Source: Flaccisagitta enflata
Lineage: Eukaryota; Chaetognatha; Sagittoidea; Aphragmophora
Assembly: GCA_965153355.1 (NCBI GenBank)
Contig: OZ231128.1
Location: forward strand, 31,682,001-31,746,000
Reading direction: 5' to 3'
Length of the DNA stretch: 64,000 nt
In this document: one piece after another, positions 11,938 through 23,446 of the stretch
Numbering within the stretch: the first letter of the stretch is position 1
How the letters are laid out: each line of letters opens with the position of its first letter
Position numbers and translations under genes: made by a program
Notes under the pieces: model-generated
What the model was told of the DNA's origin: nothing
Seen by the model: only the letters and a program-made list of their open reading frames with translations
The model's database searches: none

Positions 11938-12545
11938 CTTAGTCGCGTGGCAATAAGGGTAATAGAGGTAGTAAAGGTAATTAAGGTAATTAAGGTAATT
12001 AAGGTAATAAAGATAATGAAGATAACTAAGTACCTACATCTTCCTATAATTACCCACATTTACCTACAACCAGGCCTGAGCTATATAGCATTTTTGTCAA
12101 CTATACAATACCAATACAATACTTTCAAGTATTGGGACAATACAATACAATACCAATACAATACAATATCTGTTAAAATTGTATACAATACATTATCATA
12201 GCATATAAAACTAAACAATATTGATTTTACACTATATAGTTTTATTAATAAGTAATAGGTATTGAATAGTAATATGTGTTGGACATGATTATAGTTAAAT
12301 GGTGTACTTATAACAAAAAAAATTGTAATTTTGATTATCTTATACATATTTTGTTAAATAAAATAAGTTGATTTTTTTCTATTTTCATGAAAGTTTTATT
12401 TCATTCTTTATTATTCTGTCTATATCCTTTGTATTCTTTTTGTATTTTTTTTTCTACATTTTTCTTTTTGTTTCTTTTTCTGTCTATCTAGTTCTCTCTC
12501 TTTTTTTTCCTATTGTTTGTTTGTTTCTTTATTCATTATTTCTCC

Positions 12546-12601
<56 letters not shown>

Positions 12602-13388
12602 TTTTTATCTTTTCCTTTTTCTTCTTCTTCTTCCTCATTATCCTCTCAGCTTCTTACCACTGATAGTTACTCTCATAGATTCTTATTCTTCTTCTTCCTC
12701 TTTGGCTATATTCCCAAGCCACTTATTCTCTCATGAGTTCCTCTCCCTCTTCTTTTCATCCCTCAGCCAATTTTACTTTGAGCAAATCCTCCTCATTTTG
12801 TCCTTTTATCTCTCACCTTCTCCACTTTTTTTGTTCATTAGAATGCATTTCCTCTTCCGCTTTATCTGATTCAGTCTTTCTCTCATATATTTTACTATCC
12901 TCAGATCAACTTTTTGTGATATTGTATAGTATTGTATTGTACTGGAAAAATTACAAAATAAACTACATGTATTGGGAAAACCCAATACACAAGAATATTG
13001 TAAACCCAATACCAATACCCAATATAATCGCTCAGGCCTGCCTACAACTACCTGTAAATACCTATAATTACCTACAATTACATTAAATTACAATAAATTA
13101 TCTATAATCACCTATAATTACCCATTATTTCCTTTATTTCCTACAATTACCTCAATTTATAGTCCAAGACAACTTTTCTTACTTATATGATACAGATTAC
13201 TAAAATACCTATATTTACCTAAAATTTCCTATAATTACCAAAAATTACCTATAATTACCTTTAATAACCTTCAATAACCTTTAAAACGACTATAAAGCCT
13301 ATATTTCAGAAAAGTTACGGACCGACCGACCGACAGATCGACCGACCGACCGACATAGCGGCTTCTAGAGTCGCGTTCACGCGACTAA
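11938..13388 (-). mobile_element. HP element copy (type B) with TAATTACC arrays, split by a second element
   Basis: Right end is a typical CGACCGACCGACATAGCGGC array plus hairpin AGTCGCGTTCACGCGACT and AAAA (to 13388). The left edge carries TTAGTCGCGTGG. The core is AAGGTAATT / CCTATAATTAC words. The array is interrupted at 12071-13040 by an element with its own target duplication. Confidence 0.6.
12071..13040. mobile_element. 970-bp non-autonomous DNA transposon, 8-bp target duplication CCTACAAC
   Basis: Ends CAGGCCTGAGC and GCTCAGGCCTG are perfect 11-bp inverted repeats. CCTACAAC is present on both sides (12063-12070, 13041-13048). CAATAC/GTATTG words are clustered just inside both ends. 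The interior holds pyrimidine-rich sequence and a CT microsatellite (12556-12598) and no ORF of note. CAGG termini with an 8-bp duplication fit the hAT superfamily. The host array is repetitive, so chance similarity of the duplication is possible but less likely. Confidence 0.78.
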
Positions 13389-13660
13389 AAATCCAAAAGA
13401 AAAAAAAATCGTTCAGTCATGTAAGATTTTTTATATTCTCAACCTTAAGTAATGAAGCAATTTCTCGTAGAGCAAATTTGGTTGTTATTGCTCATTGACA
13501 CTATTTCTTTAAGAAGCTTCCATTTTAGAACCAAATGAGCTGCAGAGCTGAATTTGATCCCAAATTAAAGATTTTCAGCTGTAGTTTATAACTTTGATAA
13601 AGAACTTCACAATGATATAGTTTTTGCATTATTTCCCTTCCTAACCATGTTTAGAAAAAA

Positions 13661-14140
13661 ACAAGGCCGGATACACGGCTACCCTAGTCGCATGCGGGTG
13701 GGCAGGAGTAGTGCTGGAGAAGGTCACTGGGGCATCTGGGCAGAAGCAGTATGCTCAAAAAGCTCAAAAACGCCGAAAAAGTAATAGTCGCAAAAGCGTT
13801 AGATGGTCAGCGGTACCCGTGCCCTGCTTAAGTAGGTTGTGGTAGAAGTTGAGAGGGGAGCAGGGCAGCGGCCCCAAAGGGGTCAATGACCTATGCTTTC
13901 ACACACATGGGGAATTTTCTCCTCCTCCTTCTCCTTCTCCTCCTACGCACCCCCGAAGCCCATATCCCAGTCTCGAGGCCCATATCCCAGCCTCAAGGCC
14001 CAAATCCCAGTCTTGAGGCCCAAATCCCTTGAGGCTGGAATTAGGGCCTTGGGGTTGGGATTTGGGCCTCAAGACCGGGATTTGGGCCTCGAGGCTGGGA
14101 TATGGGCCTCGAGGCTGAGATATGGTCCTCAAGGCTTGGG
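13661..14140 (-). mobile_element. HP element carrying a family C core
   Basis: ACAAGGCCGGATACACGGC end, subterminal AGTCGCATGCGGGTGGGCAG, then the family C parts in order: AGTCGCAAAAGCGTTAGATG, GGTCAGCGGTACCC, GGCAGCGGCCCC, ATGACCTATGCTTTCACAC, a pyrimidine run and a GAGGCCCAAATCCCAG array. The distal inverted half and hairpin are missing. Confidence 0.75.
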
Positions 14141-14409
14141 GGAGGGGGTTACACACACTCACTTTATTGTATTGTGAATCGCGAATTAGTTTTTTTATCG
14201 ATGAAAAATCCGACGTAGGAATTCATTTCTTTCGTTTAAGTGAAATTGCGGCTATTAGCAGTTTGCATTATGGATAACTAATGTGGAATTCTGGCTCAGA
14301 GAAAATTGTCATATGAGTGAGAAAGAGGAATTACTGTCTTAACCAATATCGCTTTATACACAAGTTTGCGTTATCGATCTTTGGGACAGACTAACATATA
14401 GAGGAAAAG

Positions 14410-14620
14410 AGAGAGGGCCAGTTTCTACATGAGACAATTGAGACCGGAAAAGGCCGCTTGGTCACTCACCACGTTTTTTAATTTACATCACTCACTCGCT
14501 CTGCAGCATTCTGCTGCACTCATCCGCTCCGTTCACGGGCTCGCTCACTTACTTCGCCGGCTCCCTCGTGGAAGGGTTGAAATTCATGACTGTATTTACC
14601 ATCGTGTTTGTCGTCACTAG
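14410..14620 (+). repeat. Dispersed repeat J, direct copy
   Basis: Shares GGGCCAGTTTCTA, TCACTCGCTC, CACGGGCTCGCTCACTT, CCCTCGTGG and GTTGAAATTCATGA with 47262-47570. Function unknown. Confidence 0.65.
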
Positions 14621-14625
14621 AACAC

Positions 14626-14756
<131 letters not shown>

Positions 14757-15436
14757 TGCTGCATAATTTGAAGCACACACACATAAAGTCACGGACTGAC
14801 AAATTGATGGATTGATAGACGAACAAAGCCTGTTGTGGCGATATGAGGTAAGCAACAAAGAAAAATATGTAAGAATAAGTTTGAGTGCGCCTGGTGGATT
14901 GTCCAATGAATATGTGGCCAACAGATTAACAGATGGACAGTATAACATCGCCTCCTCTGTTGCGTGTAACGATTTAAAAGAAGAGATGCAGTCGATTTTT
15001 AAAAAAGCTCTGAACACTGTGCAGCCGTAGCAATATAAGCTATTTGATGTACTGTTAACTATTTGAAGTTTTTTTTTTTTCTGTATATGCCACAAGGCAG
15101 CTTCAGTCTACGGCGTGATGTCTAATCCCTTGACGCGCGCAAAGCTTAAACGTACATCCTAAAAATGTCCATCTGTTACATTTATTGTAAGAAGCAGCCT
15201 GACCGCAGCCATGCCTTTTCGAGTCTTTCCCTTGAAACTATGAAATGAACGATGACACGATGTTCCTTCTTTGAAAGTTCTGGTGCATGCAACGTTTGTG
15301 ACGTTGTTCACATGAATTTATTCAAAAACATGATGCTATTGAGCTGAACTTTCGGCCATTTTCTACCCAGCTGTAAATCAATCGCGAATAAGCTCAATGG
15401 TAAATTCATTGTATTACCACAATCATGGGAAATGCT

Positions 15437-15655
15437 CTACTTCATATTGTAAAGCAGGGACAACTTTAAATTCATTATTCTTTGTTTCACAATATCAGAA
15501 TTTTTCAAACGGTAACCAACATGATTCGTAAAGGGCTGATTAGCTATTGTTGACGGAAGCTTCGGACGAAAAAGTAATGGACGTAGAAAAGTTGCATTTC
15601 TTGAATGATGCACGTCAATCAATCCTTCCGTTTCTAAAGAAATTCGAATGCGCTT
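15437..15655 (-). CDS. Possible exon of an unidentified gene
   Basis: On the minus strand a textbook acceptor (pyrimidine run, then TTTTTCAG) precedes 15655. From there a frame stays open for 72 codons: KRIRISLETEGLIDVHHSRN, then FLRPLLFRPKLPS, NHVGYRLKNSDIVKQR and a TAG at 15437-15439. The composition looks like protein, not repeat translation. I do not recognise a domain. It may be a terminal exon, or it may splice out near the stop (a GTAGAG lies there). It lies downstream of the transposase-like gene on the same strand, but the phase I can propose for that gene's exon 4 does not join cleanly to it. Confidence 0.45.
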   Translation of the reverse strand, partial: KRIRISLETEGLIDVHHSRNATFLRPLLFRPKLPSTIANQPFTNHVGYRLKNSDIVKQRIMNLKLSLLYNMK

Positions 15656-15795
15656 CTGAAAAAGACAAAAGTTAGTCTTAGATTTGAAATAAAGCCCAAC
15701 AGGCCAACAGACACAGTCGCTAGTCCCATGTTACCATTACAAACATATTTACATAATGATCGATATATTTACATAATTGATAATTGTTTTATTAA

Positions 15796-16010
15796 ACAAG
15801 GCCAACACCTATAAGTCGCGTGCAAGACAGATTGATTTAGAACGACTTAGAATGACTCAGTATACTCTTAATTGACTTTAAATGACTTAAAGAAATAAAA
15901 TTGATAAAAAAAAGTGTGACGGATGGAACGACCAACCGACCAACCAACCAACCAACTGATCAATGGACAAATGGACGGATGGACAAAGCGGTGTTTCGAG
16001 TCGCGTGAAA
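15796..16010 (-). mobile_element. HP element copy (type B)
   Basis: ACAAGGCCAACACCTATAAG end and AGTCGCGTGCA box, AATGACTTA words, AAAAAAAGTGTGACGG, a CCAACCAACC array and the start of the hairpin (GAGTCGCGTG). The closing arm is lost. Confidence 0.8.
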
Positions 16011-16477
16011 AACTTTAAAACATGATACATAACTGACCCTAAAATGAGTAAAAACAGTGTCTAGTCGGGAAAAAAGTTGCAGTCAGTCTTCAACTTTTAG
16101 AGATATTCCAGAGAAACATGGTTTTAATTTTCTTATTAGAAAGTTTTGCATCTTAATCAAGCTATTGGGGCCTCCAATGAAATTGATAGAGTAAGTAAAT
16201 TTGATAATTTTCTTTCATTTGGCGCCAAGCAGAATGCTTAACGACTAATATTTTTCAAGTAATGAATTTTTAAAGATTTCTTTTACTAAAAGTTCAAATT
16301 GATTTTTGTTTCATTTTCTATGATTTTGTGTAGGACCAATAAAGCAATATATTTTCATTTGTTTGGGAATGCAAATACAAGAAAGCATGTCACTGAGTAT
16401 AACTGTTCCTCTGTGAGGGTGCTTGCAACTTCTTTCCTAACAGCGGCAACTGCCATTACTGGTAACACTCATTCAAC

Positions 16478-16610
16478 AAGGCCGGATACACGGCAATCCA
16501 GTCACAAACAATTGGGCAGGAGCAGTAATGCAAAAACCGCTTGCAATTCAAAAATATTTTGGACCTACCGACCAACACGGCAAGGGGTAGAGTCGCGTGT
16601 CCGCGACTGA
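16478..16610 (-). mobile_element. HP element copy, minimal form
   Basis: ACAAGGCCGGATACACGGC end through TTGGGCAGGAGCAGT to the hairpin AGTCGCGTGTCCGCGACT. At about 130 bases it is one of the shortest complete copies. Confidence 0.82.
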
Positions 16611-17114
16611 AAATACTATGACGGCAATTTTTGCATCAATATTATGAAAATGATGGTACTCAAATGCTTATCGAAGATGAATTATCTTTAAAGATACTCT
16701 GTGTACATTCTATTCTGACCTCAACTAAGCAGTTTAAATGAAAATAAACATGAAAATGAAGGTTCTTGGTGAAATCTTACACTTTTTTCATTCTTGCTTG
16801 ATGTTGAAATTATAATACTCTCTAATGATGGAAAATTTTGCATTTTCAAAAACATATATCTCTCTGTAAACAATATTGGAGGAGAACTCTAATTTTTTTC
16901 TTTTTTTCATTTTTTATAAAAATAAATCATAATTTTAACGGGCCCCCTGTCACTGACAAAAAATAGAATTTTCATTCATTTGCAGTAAATTTTCTTCATC
17001 AATTTCATCTTTATTAGGTTCTTTTATGTTGTTTAGTGCAAATCATGCAAAAAATATCTATCATGATCTATCTCAACAACTATTTTAGTATAATGATTCA
17101 TGTATACACATTTT

Positions 17115-17225
17115 TAGTTGCTGCGTGGCTCTACAACCAGCTTTGTCAGTCCATTGGATCATTGGTCCATCTGTCCATCTGCCCACCTGCAGACTGGGGT
17201 AGCTGTGTAGCTGAACTTGTTTTTT
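17115..17225 (+). mobile_element. Diverged HP element
   Basis: TGCGTGGCTCTACAACCAGC, CCATTGG array, GACTGGGGTAGCTGTGTAGC and ACTTGTTTT follow the HP order with many changes. A separate hairpin-like end lies at 17335-17365. Confidence 0.5.
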
Positions 17226-17396
17226 TTTCAGATTTGGCCCTTGATGGAACACAAATGTTGCTTTTAGAAGACGGCTGTCCTATGCACAAACAAACTGACA
17301 GACCCATGGATCGACAGACAGACATACCACCACAAGGTTCTCGAGTCATGTGCATGCGAGTAGAACGAATAAAAATGATTGATTACTCAACACACG

Positions 17397-17442
17397 AGTG
17401 TGTGTGTGTTTGTGTTTGTGTTTGTGTTTGTGTGTGTGTGAT

Positions 17443-17499
<57 letters not shown>
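17397..17499. repeat. TG plus CT compound microsatellite
   Basis: TGTGTT repeats pass into about 60 bases of CT. Confidence 0.95.
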
Positions 17500-17502
<3 letters not shown>

Positions 17503-18050
17503 CCATCACACCTTGAGAGGTTTCGAAATGAATACGTTGGATTTCAAACGGGGACAACAGGGAAGATAAACGTCTCCGTTTTGCCGGGCGTGGATCCTCG
17601 GGGTCTGAAAGAAAGTTAGTTCTTAGTAGACTTGAACTGCCAAAAATGGTTTTCAAGTGACTAACAAATTTCATTTGTTACAGACAGATTTCTATCATTG
17701 CCAATATAGGAAATATGAAGAAATAAAAAAGAAACCAATATCCTATGTTTGTTAAAAGCAGATCTCCGTTAATCTTGAATTTGGTATAGCGGGGTATCAC
17801 TGTATTGAAGAGCCTGGATTTTCAAAATAGTTGAGGGCCGAAAATTTCGTAGAACAACACTTTCCTAAAGCTTATCTAAAAAATCTTTAAAGAAGCTTGA
17901 CACTTTCCCTTGGAATGAGCTATTTGAATCGAGCTGTGAGTAACTTTATAGGAGAGAAAAATTTTGATGCACAGCCTGCTATTTGCTCTGATGATCAGGA
18001 TTGCGATGAGTGATGAGCGATGAGCAAAGCTAGCAAAACACAAAGCTAAG

Positions 18051-18917
18051 CTAAGCTAAGCTGAGGCTAAGCCTGTTTCCTAGAAATACTCGTGGATGCA
18101 GGCTTTGGGTTTGACATCCGTTGACATCGGCGCATGTTTGACATCCGTTTAACATCGGCGCCCGTGAGTTGAGGAGCGTCCATGAGTTGAGGAGCATCGA
18201 AGAGTTGAGGGGCATCCATGAGTTGAGTAGCATCCATGAGTTGAGGAGCACCCATGAGTTGAGGAGCATCCATGAGTCGAGGAGCATCCATGAGTTGAGG
18301 AGCATCCATGAGTCGAGGAGCATCCATGAGTTGAGGAGCATCCATGAGTTGAGGAGCATCCATGAGTTGAGGAGCATCCATGAGTTGAGGAGCATCCATG
18401 AGTTGAGGAGCATCCATGAGTGAGCATCCATGATTTGAGGAGCATCCATGAGTTGAGGAGCATCCGTGAGTTGGGGAGCATCCGTGAGTTGAGGAGCATC
18501 CGTGAGTTGAGGAGCATCCGCGAGTTGAGGAGCATCCGCGAGTTGAGGAGCATCCACGAGTTGAGGAACATCCGCGAGTTGAGGAACATCCGCGAGTTGA
18601 GGAGCATCCGCGAGTTGAGGAGCATCCGCGGGTTGAGGAGCATCCGCGGGTTGAGGAGCATCCATGAGTTGAGGAGCATCCGTGTGTGAAATAGGTTGGA
18701 AAGAGCTTGTTGTAATCTTATGAGAATCTTTGTGCACTCCCACCTTGTTATTATCTAACATCAATCGGTATGCATTGCTTTTCATTCCTGGTAAATCTTT
18801 CATGTTGCGAGTTCTGGATGCAGCCTTTTTGCGAGCCTGGTTGGCTGCCTCCATCCCTTGCTCACTAAACTGAGTGAGACCCACACCTTGTAATCGCATT
18901 TGATTTACAACTCTTTC
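18051..18917 (-). CDS. Transposase-like gene, exon 4 with DAPQLM hexapeptide array
   Basis: An AG acceptor before 18917 opens in phase 0 and joins exon 3 in frame. The first ~30 residues complete the conserved core: joined to KAHYLE of exon 3 they give ..LE-ERVV, then GVGLTQFSEQGMEAA. I recall this as the LE-x-H-VV ... GL..GEQG.ES.H signature of a widespread invertebrate transposon-derived family. Here both expected histidines are changed (to R and N). A basic stretch (ARKKAASRTRN) follows, then about 28 copies of an 18-bp unit encoding DAPQLM/DAPQPA (18690 to about 18170). A shortened unit (14 instead of 18 bases, near 18415-18430) shifts the frame. After it the DAPQL frame ends at 18067 and the original frame at 18051, so the true end is unclear. 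Confidence 0.65.
   Translation of the reverse strand, partial: ERVVNQMRLQGVGLTQFSEQGMEAANQARKKAASRTRNMKDLPGMKSNAYRLMLDNNKVGVHKDSHKITTSSFQPISHTDAPQLMDAPQPADAPQPADAPQLADAPQLADVPQLADVPQLVDAPQLADAPQLADAPQLTDAPQLTDAPQLTDAPQLMDAPQIMDAHSWMLLNSWMLLNSWMLLNSWMLLNSWMLLNSWMLLDSWMLLNSWMLLDSWMLLNSWVLLNSWMLLNSWMPLNSSMLLNSWTLLNSRAPMLNGCQTCADVNGCQTQSLHPRVFLGNRLSLSLA
18165..18690. repeat. 18-bp coding minisatellite (exon 4)
   Basis: Unit on the plus strand: CATCCATGAGTTGAGGAG, about 28 copies. Subtypes (CCATGAG, CCGTGAG, CCGCGAG, CCGCGGG) are sorted into blocks, which shows local amplification. It is open in several frames on both strands. Confidence 0.95.
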
Positions 18918-19012
18918 CTAATAGTTTTATTTTATTCCAATGAGTGGAGCTGACATGAAATATGTCTCATGAAATGTACCTCCTCAGTCCTCCTTACATC
19001 TGCAGCTTTTAA

Positions 19013-19160
19013 GTCGCGTGCCAGTTGGTTGGTCGGTCAGTAATTCTATCAATTGGTCTGTAACAAACTTCTGCATCAGTGCCCCTTCCCAAATGCTTGA
19101 TAAGCCTTTACTATCACTGCCCCTGGCCACCCGCATGCAACTTGCCTATCCCTGTTTTCT
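19013..19160 (+). mobile_element. Diverged HP element
   Basis: AGTCGCGTGCCAGTTGG, GGTCGGTCAG, CCCAAATGCTTGATAAG, CCTGGCCACCCGCATGCAAC and the CCTATCCCTGTTT end. It lies just upstream of exon 4 of the minus-strand gene, in its intron. Confidence 0.65.
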
Positions 19161-19892
19161 ATTGTAAAAGTAACAGAACAAAAATAAAACATAAGTTAAA
19201 AAATTTTGGTGAAGACGCTAGGTGTAAACTCATTCCTGTCAATCTTGACTTACACTTACAGTGAAAAGTGGAAGGCCACTGAGTTGCGATGAAAACAATC
19301 TTGCCTGATACTATTTGATTAATGAACAAGCTATCAAATGGATTCTCTTATACTCCTCTCTGATGTGCGTGTGTGCGCATATACGTGTAACCGTGTATGC
19401 GTGGAAGTGTGCTTGTGTTTAGGATTATATGTGCAGGGTATGACTATGCATACTTGTGTGCTTGATGGAGGGACTATGCATCAGCAAAAAAGAGTCGCCA
19501 GTTCTGAAAAACGATGTAAACAAAAGTAGCTAAAAGTGGTACCCAGTTGCGCATTTTGTTTCTTATCGCACATCAATTCCAAAGATACCATTGGCTCAGG
19601 AAAAGTTCAAATATTTGCTCGATCTTTCATTGAAACATTTTTCAAGTTCCTGTTTCAAAATAGAAACTGAAAACAGAGAAACAATAAAATCTGGGACCTC
19701 AGAATTGAGCTGATTGACTGGCGGCTCATGATTGCTGATGGTGTACATATTCTTTGTGATTTTCTGAATTTGTCTGCCCGTGCACACGTGATCAAGCAAA
19801 TGGCTGCACAGGTCCAGCAGTGCGGGAGGAAGGGCGTCAGGGGCGTCAGCTGACGCCCCTAAATGCAACATTCGGACAAAAAAAAACAACTC

Positions 19893-19894
19893 TC

Positions 19895-19925
<31 letters not shown>

Positions 19926-20008
19926 AGAGACTGAAAGAAAAAAAAGCAAATGGGGAATGAAAAAAAGTGAATAAATGGTTTTAAAACCGGGAAAATAAAG
20001 ATAAGGGA

Positions 20009-20044
<36 letters not shown>

Positions 20045-20048
20045 AATA

Positions 20049-20084
<36 letters not shown>

Positions 20085-20090
20085 AATATA
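19893..20090. repeat. Poly(A) and GAAA microsatellite
   Basis: An A run at 19893-19922 and about 80 bases of GAAA units at 20006-20086. Confidence 0.95.
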
Positions 20091-20139
20091 GATTCAAAAA
20101 TGGGAGAAGATATGTAGGATGAGAAGTAATGTCATTTTC

Positions 20140-20389
20140 AGTCGCATGCATGCGACTCCCCAACCTACTCTGTCCGTCTGTCAGTAGGTCTGTTGGTTGG
20201 TCAGTCGGTCGGTTTGTAACGCTTAGCTTTTTTTTTTGTTGTTTTACATCATTTTAAGTCATTTTAGGTTACTTTAAAGTTAAACTAAGTCAATTTACAT
20301 CTAGTCTTGGTCTTTTAGTCTTTAGGACTTCTGGTCTTATGGTCTTAACAACCACAAGCAACTGTAAGATGTTGTAAGGCCTTGTTTCT
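20140..20389 (+). mobile_element. HP element copy (type B)
   Basis: Hairpin AGTCGCATGCATGCGACT, TGTCCGTCTGTCAG array, AAGTCATTTTAGG words and the GGCCTTGTTT end. The subterminal CGCGACT box is lost. Confidence 0.75.
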
Positions 20390-20549
20390 AGTTGTCCTTG
20401 CGAAACTATGTCAGAACTAGAAAAAAATATTTTTGAGTTTATGAAGATACTCAGCTGGTCTTTAAGGTTTATTAGATGCTTAAAAAAACAAGCTTGATTC
20501 TCTATGGAGCTTGGTGTTTGTAGTTGCTACATCAGTAATTTTTGTAAAA

Positions 20550-21010
20550 CAAGGCCAACACCTCTAAGTCGTGTGCGGTTGTCAAAACAACAAGCCCGAA
20601 CTGGCAACGATGCGTCCGGACTGTGTCTCTGCGTGTATTGATCATGTGACATATATGGATAAACAGACGGTAAAACAGACAGACGTCCGTCAAGAGTAGT
20701 AATGGAGGCTCTCAAAACATGTTTGTCTCTCAGTAAATTCAGTGTAGGATCTCATCGTAGCTAAAAACAGCCGACAATCGCGGTTTTTGCACAGGCGTTA
20801 CGGACCGACAGACCGACGGACCGACCAACGGACGGATGGATGGACGGACGGACAGACCCTCTTATAGAGATGCGAGGACGCATCTAAAAAGACAAAAAAG
20901 TAAAGATATAACATGAGTTCAAATGACTTGAAATGACGTAAATCGACAAAAAAAGTCCGACCAACCAACCGACATAGTTGGTCATAGAGTTGCGCAGCAC
21001 GCAACTAAAA
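20550..21010 (-). mobile_element. Two diverged HP-type termini in tandem
   Basis: ACAAGGCCAACACCTCTAAG at 20551 is one end. At 20800-20890 a CCGACGGACC array leads to a different hairpin, AGATGCGAGGACGCATCT. At 20905-21010 AATGACTTGAAATGAC words, CCAACCAACCGAC and a GTTGCGCAGCACGCAAC hairpin form another end. This is a cluster of subfamilies with different hairpins. Confidence 0.6.
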
Positions 21011-21246
21011 ACATTATTGAAATGGATTCCTGTTAAAGGAATATGGCCAGGGGAGGCACACAGGCAAAGATAAGTAAACTGTTACAATCATTAGCATTTA
21101 TTAAAACATTGTAAATTTTTAATGTATGAATTTATTCTATTAATTTTTTATTTTCATCTGATATTTTTTTACCATTGATTTTTTTCATCTTTTAGAATTT
21201 TTTTTCAAGCTATATACTTTTTTTAATCATTATTCTATGAGCTATA

Positions 21247-21836
21247 CTATCTAGGCGGAAAAAATCTTTCGGCACATTAACATGCATATCTCAGGTTAGA
21301 ATCAACCAATCATCAAAAAATCGGTGAGAAAATCGAAGCTCTTCAAATTTGCAAGAGATTGACGCAAACCGCATCCCTCTAGCTCTGTGGGTTAAAAAGT
21401 TATTCAACTTTGATTAAAATACTTCAATTTTGCTTTAGCTATTTTTATGTAATATTCCGATGATATCACTTCACTCTTTTTTTAATTGCTTCTAAACGCA
21501 TTGAGCTAGACAGGTGCAGTTTGCGTTTTCTGCTTGCAAATTTGAAGGGCTTCTTTTACGTCACCAATTTTTCTATGATTTGATGAGTCTTTTGGAAGCT
21601 CTAAGTTTAAATGTAAGTGATGAAGAGATAAGAAAATTCGCTGAAAGATCATGAAAGCCTTCACTCTAGAGTACCTTGAGAAGCCCTACGAAATGCTTCC
21701 CAAACAAATGGCGGCCCTGATTCTGTTAAGGGGACCTCACACTAATCTTTTGTGGATTAGTAACTGATTTGTATTCATTTTTACGCCAATGAATGCGCTT
21801 TTGTAACAGGCCGAAAGATTTTTTCCGCCTAGATAG
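21247..21836. mobile_element. MITE family G, TA target duplication
   Basis: Inverted ends CTATCTAGGCGGAAAAAATC (from 21247) and its complement ending at 21836, each flanked by TA. The interior folds back too (TTCAAATTTGCAAG / CTTGCAAATTTGAA; GACGCAAAC / GTTTGCGTT). No ORF. TA duplication suggests mobilisation by a Tc1/mariner-type transposase. Confidence 0.8.
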
Positions 21837-22109
21837 TAAAAAAATTTTTAAAAATTTTTTCTCATAAATTTTTTGTCCTCTTCGAGAACTGGCCAAAAAA
21901 GTTTTAGATATTTGGCATATAATAAAATTTTTTAAAAACTTAGATATAATTCAAACAGTTTTCTTTTTCTGTCTTGATACTTGCACCCCTCCCCTGGAAT
22001 GTTGAATTCATATGTTTTTTACTTACTCATTTCAACTGTGATCTAGTTAAACAGTTAGTTGGACACAGTATTCAGTCAGACACAGATTGGGACAGACCTG
22101 CATATTATT

Positions 22110-22225
22110 GAGTCCCCCCCCTCATGGAGAGGGGAAAAATCAAAGGGTTTGGAGATGGGGAAGGATATCAAAGGGGGAAAAAAGAGAAAAAACGATAATT
22201 GGGGGAAAATGTAACTCCTGTGCAA
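22110..22225. repeat. Short dispersed purine-rich repeat
   Basis: GGAGATGGGG, ATCAAAGGGG and AAAAAAGAGAAAAAA in this order recur at 29310-29385. Confidence 0.5.
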
Positions 22226-22280
22226 AAAATGATTGTCAGTTGCAATTATTATATCAACTCCACTCATGAGAATTGTAAAC

Positions 22281-23347
22281 CTCAAGATAATGAGCCTTAT
22301 TCGGCATCGATTTCCAATTGAAAGCTGTGTGAGCTTATTCCATGTAGTCATCGATCGAGTAGTCATCGATCGACTTCTGGGCAGCATCGCATTGAGATGG
22401 GCTCACAGGATTACAATGGTTAACAGCTTGATATGCCTCTTTGTATTTTTTGAACAGAACAACATATCTTTGGATCTGCTGTTTTAGGGATGATAAAGCA
22501 CAACGAGGACCGCTGGTTCTGGTCACTAACTCAGAAGACCCTTCAACACAATAGTTGCCATCAATGAACGTATTGAATTGCTCAAATATGGGATCGATTT
22601 TATGAATGAACTTGTAGACATTATTTCCTGTGAGTGATTCACTCCAGTATTTTTCACGCTTAACCCCATGGTTGTTCAAGGATCTGTTGAATAGCTTCAG
22701 CATCATGCTTGTCTTCTTTGAAAGTGATTGTTCTTCTTTTCCAAAATTTTTCTTGATCTCATTTTTCAACCCGATAATCTTATCGGTGAGAAGTTTCTTT
22801 TCGCTCTTTGACTTGGAAATTTCTAAGCTTTCCTCTGCCCTTTTCAGCTTAAAATCGTATTTTTTATACCTGATGTAATCCCAATAAGGCCCTTTTTTGT
22901 TGGCAGGTACAACGTGGCTAGGTGCTGCATTTTTATCAAAATCGAATAATTCGCTTTCCAATTTACCAAGATTGTGAACTGCAATACCACAAGTGATATG
23001 CATCAAGGGCAACCGGTAATCCGAATCGGAGAATGATTTGGTAAGGAGCGGCTCATTTAGACAGTTTTTATATTTTGCAACTTTTTTTTTGTCTCCATTC
23101 GTTTCTTTCATCCACTTTTGATGATTCTCTTGGCAACTTCTTATCGTACGCACTTGGCATGGCTGACGCTGTTTCTTTGGCATGTTACGATTTTGTTGAT
23201 TACATAAGCAATCGTAAAAGGGAAAGGTCCCAGAATTGCCTGATAATCCTCGGAACGCCAACAGGCACTCAAGATCAGCAGTGATTGAATTCTTAATTCT
23301 GTAACCAGGTATGACCTCGATTCCATCCAAACTTGATATTTTGTCAT
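22281..23347 (-). CDS. Transposase-like gene, exon 3
   Basis: Acceptor TTTAG before 23347 and donor GAG|GTTTAC after 22281. The exon enters in phase 1 and leaves in phase 0, which fits exons 2 and 4. It begins DDKISSLDGIEVIPGYR, then ITADLECLLAFRGLSGNSG and a CLC pair: an Asp plus Cys cluster placed as in RNase H-like transposase cores. A charged linker (residues like KLKRAEESLEISK) follows, then GVKREKYWSESLTGNNVYKF, which I recall as a conserved block of this family. A TAA at 22335-22337 breaks the frame, yet the 18 codons after it (ending MPNKAHYLE) continue the family pattern up to the donor. So coding once extended past this stop. Confidence 0.7.
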
Positions 23348-23446
23348 CTAAATCAAATATTGTCCTTTGATTTCATTTTTCGTTGATTATAGCAATGCTA
23401 TAAATAAGTATCATATGATCATTTCAAACTTTTGATGAACTTTTTA

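Noticed and set aside
14812-15030. Plus-strand frame reading RYEVSNKEKYVRISLSAPGG and onward.
   Set aside because: The composition is protein-like, but there is no acceptor I trust, no known domain and an overlapping open minus frame. It is too weak to call.
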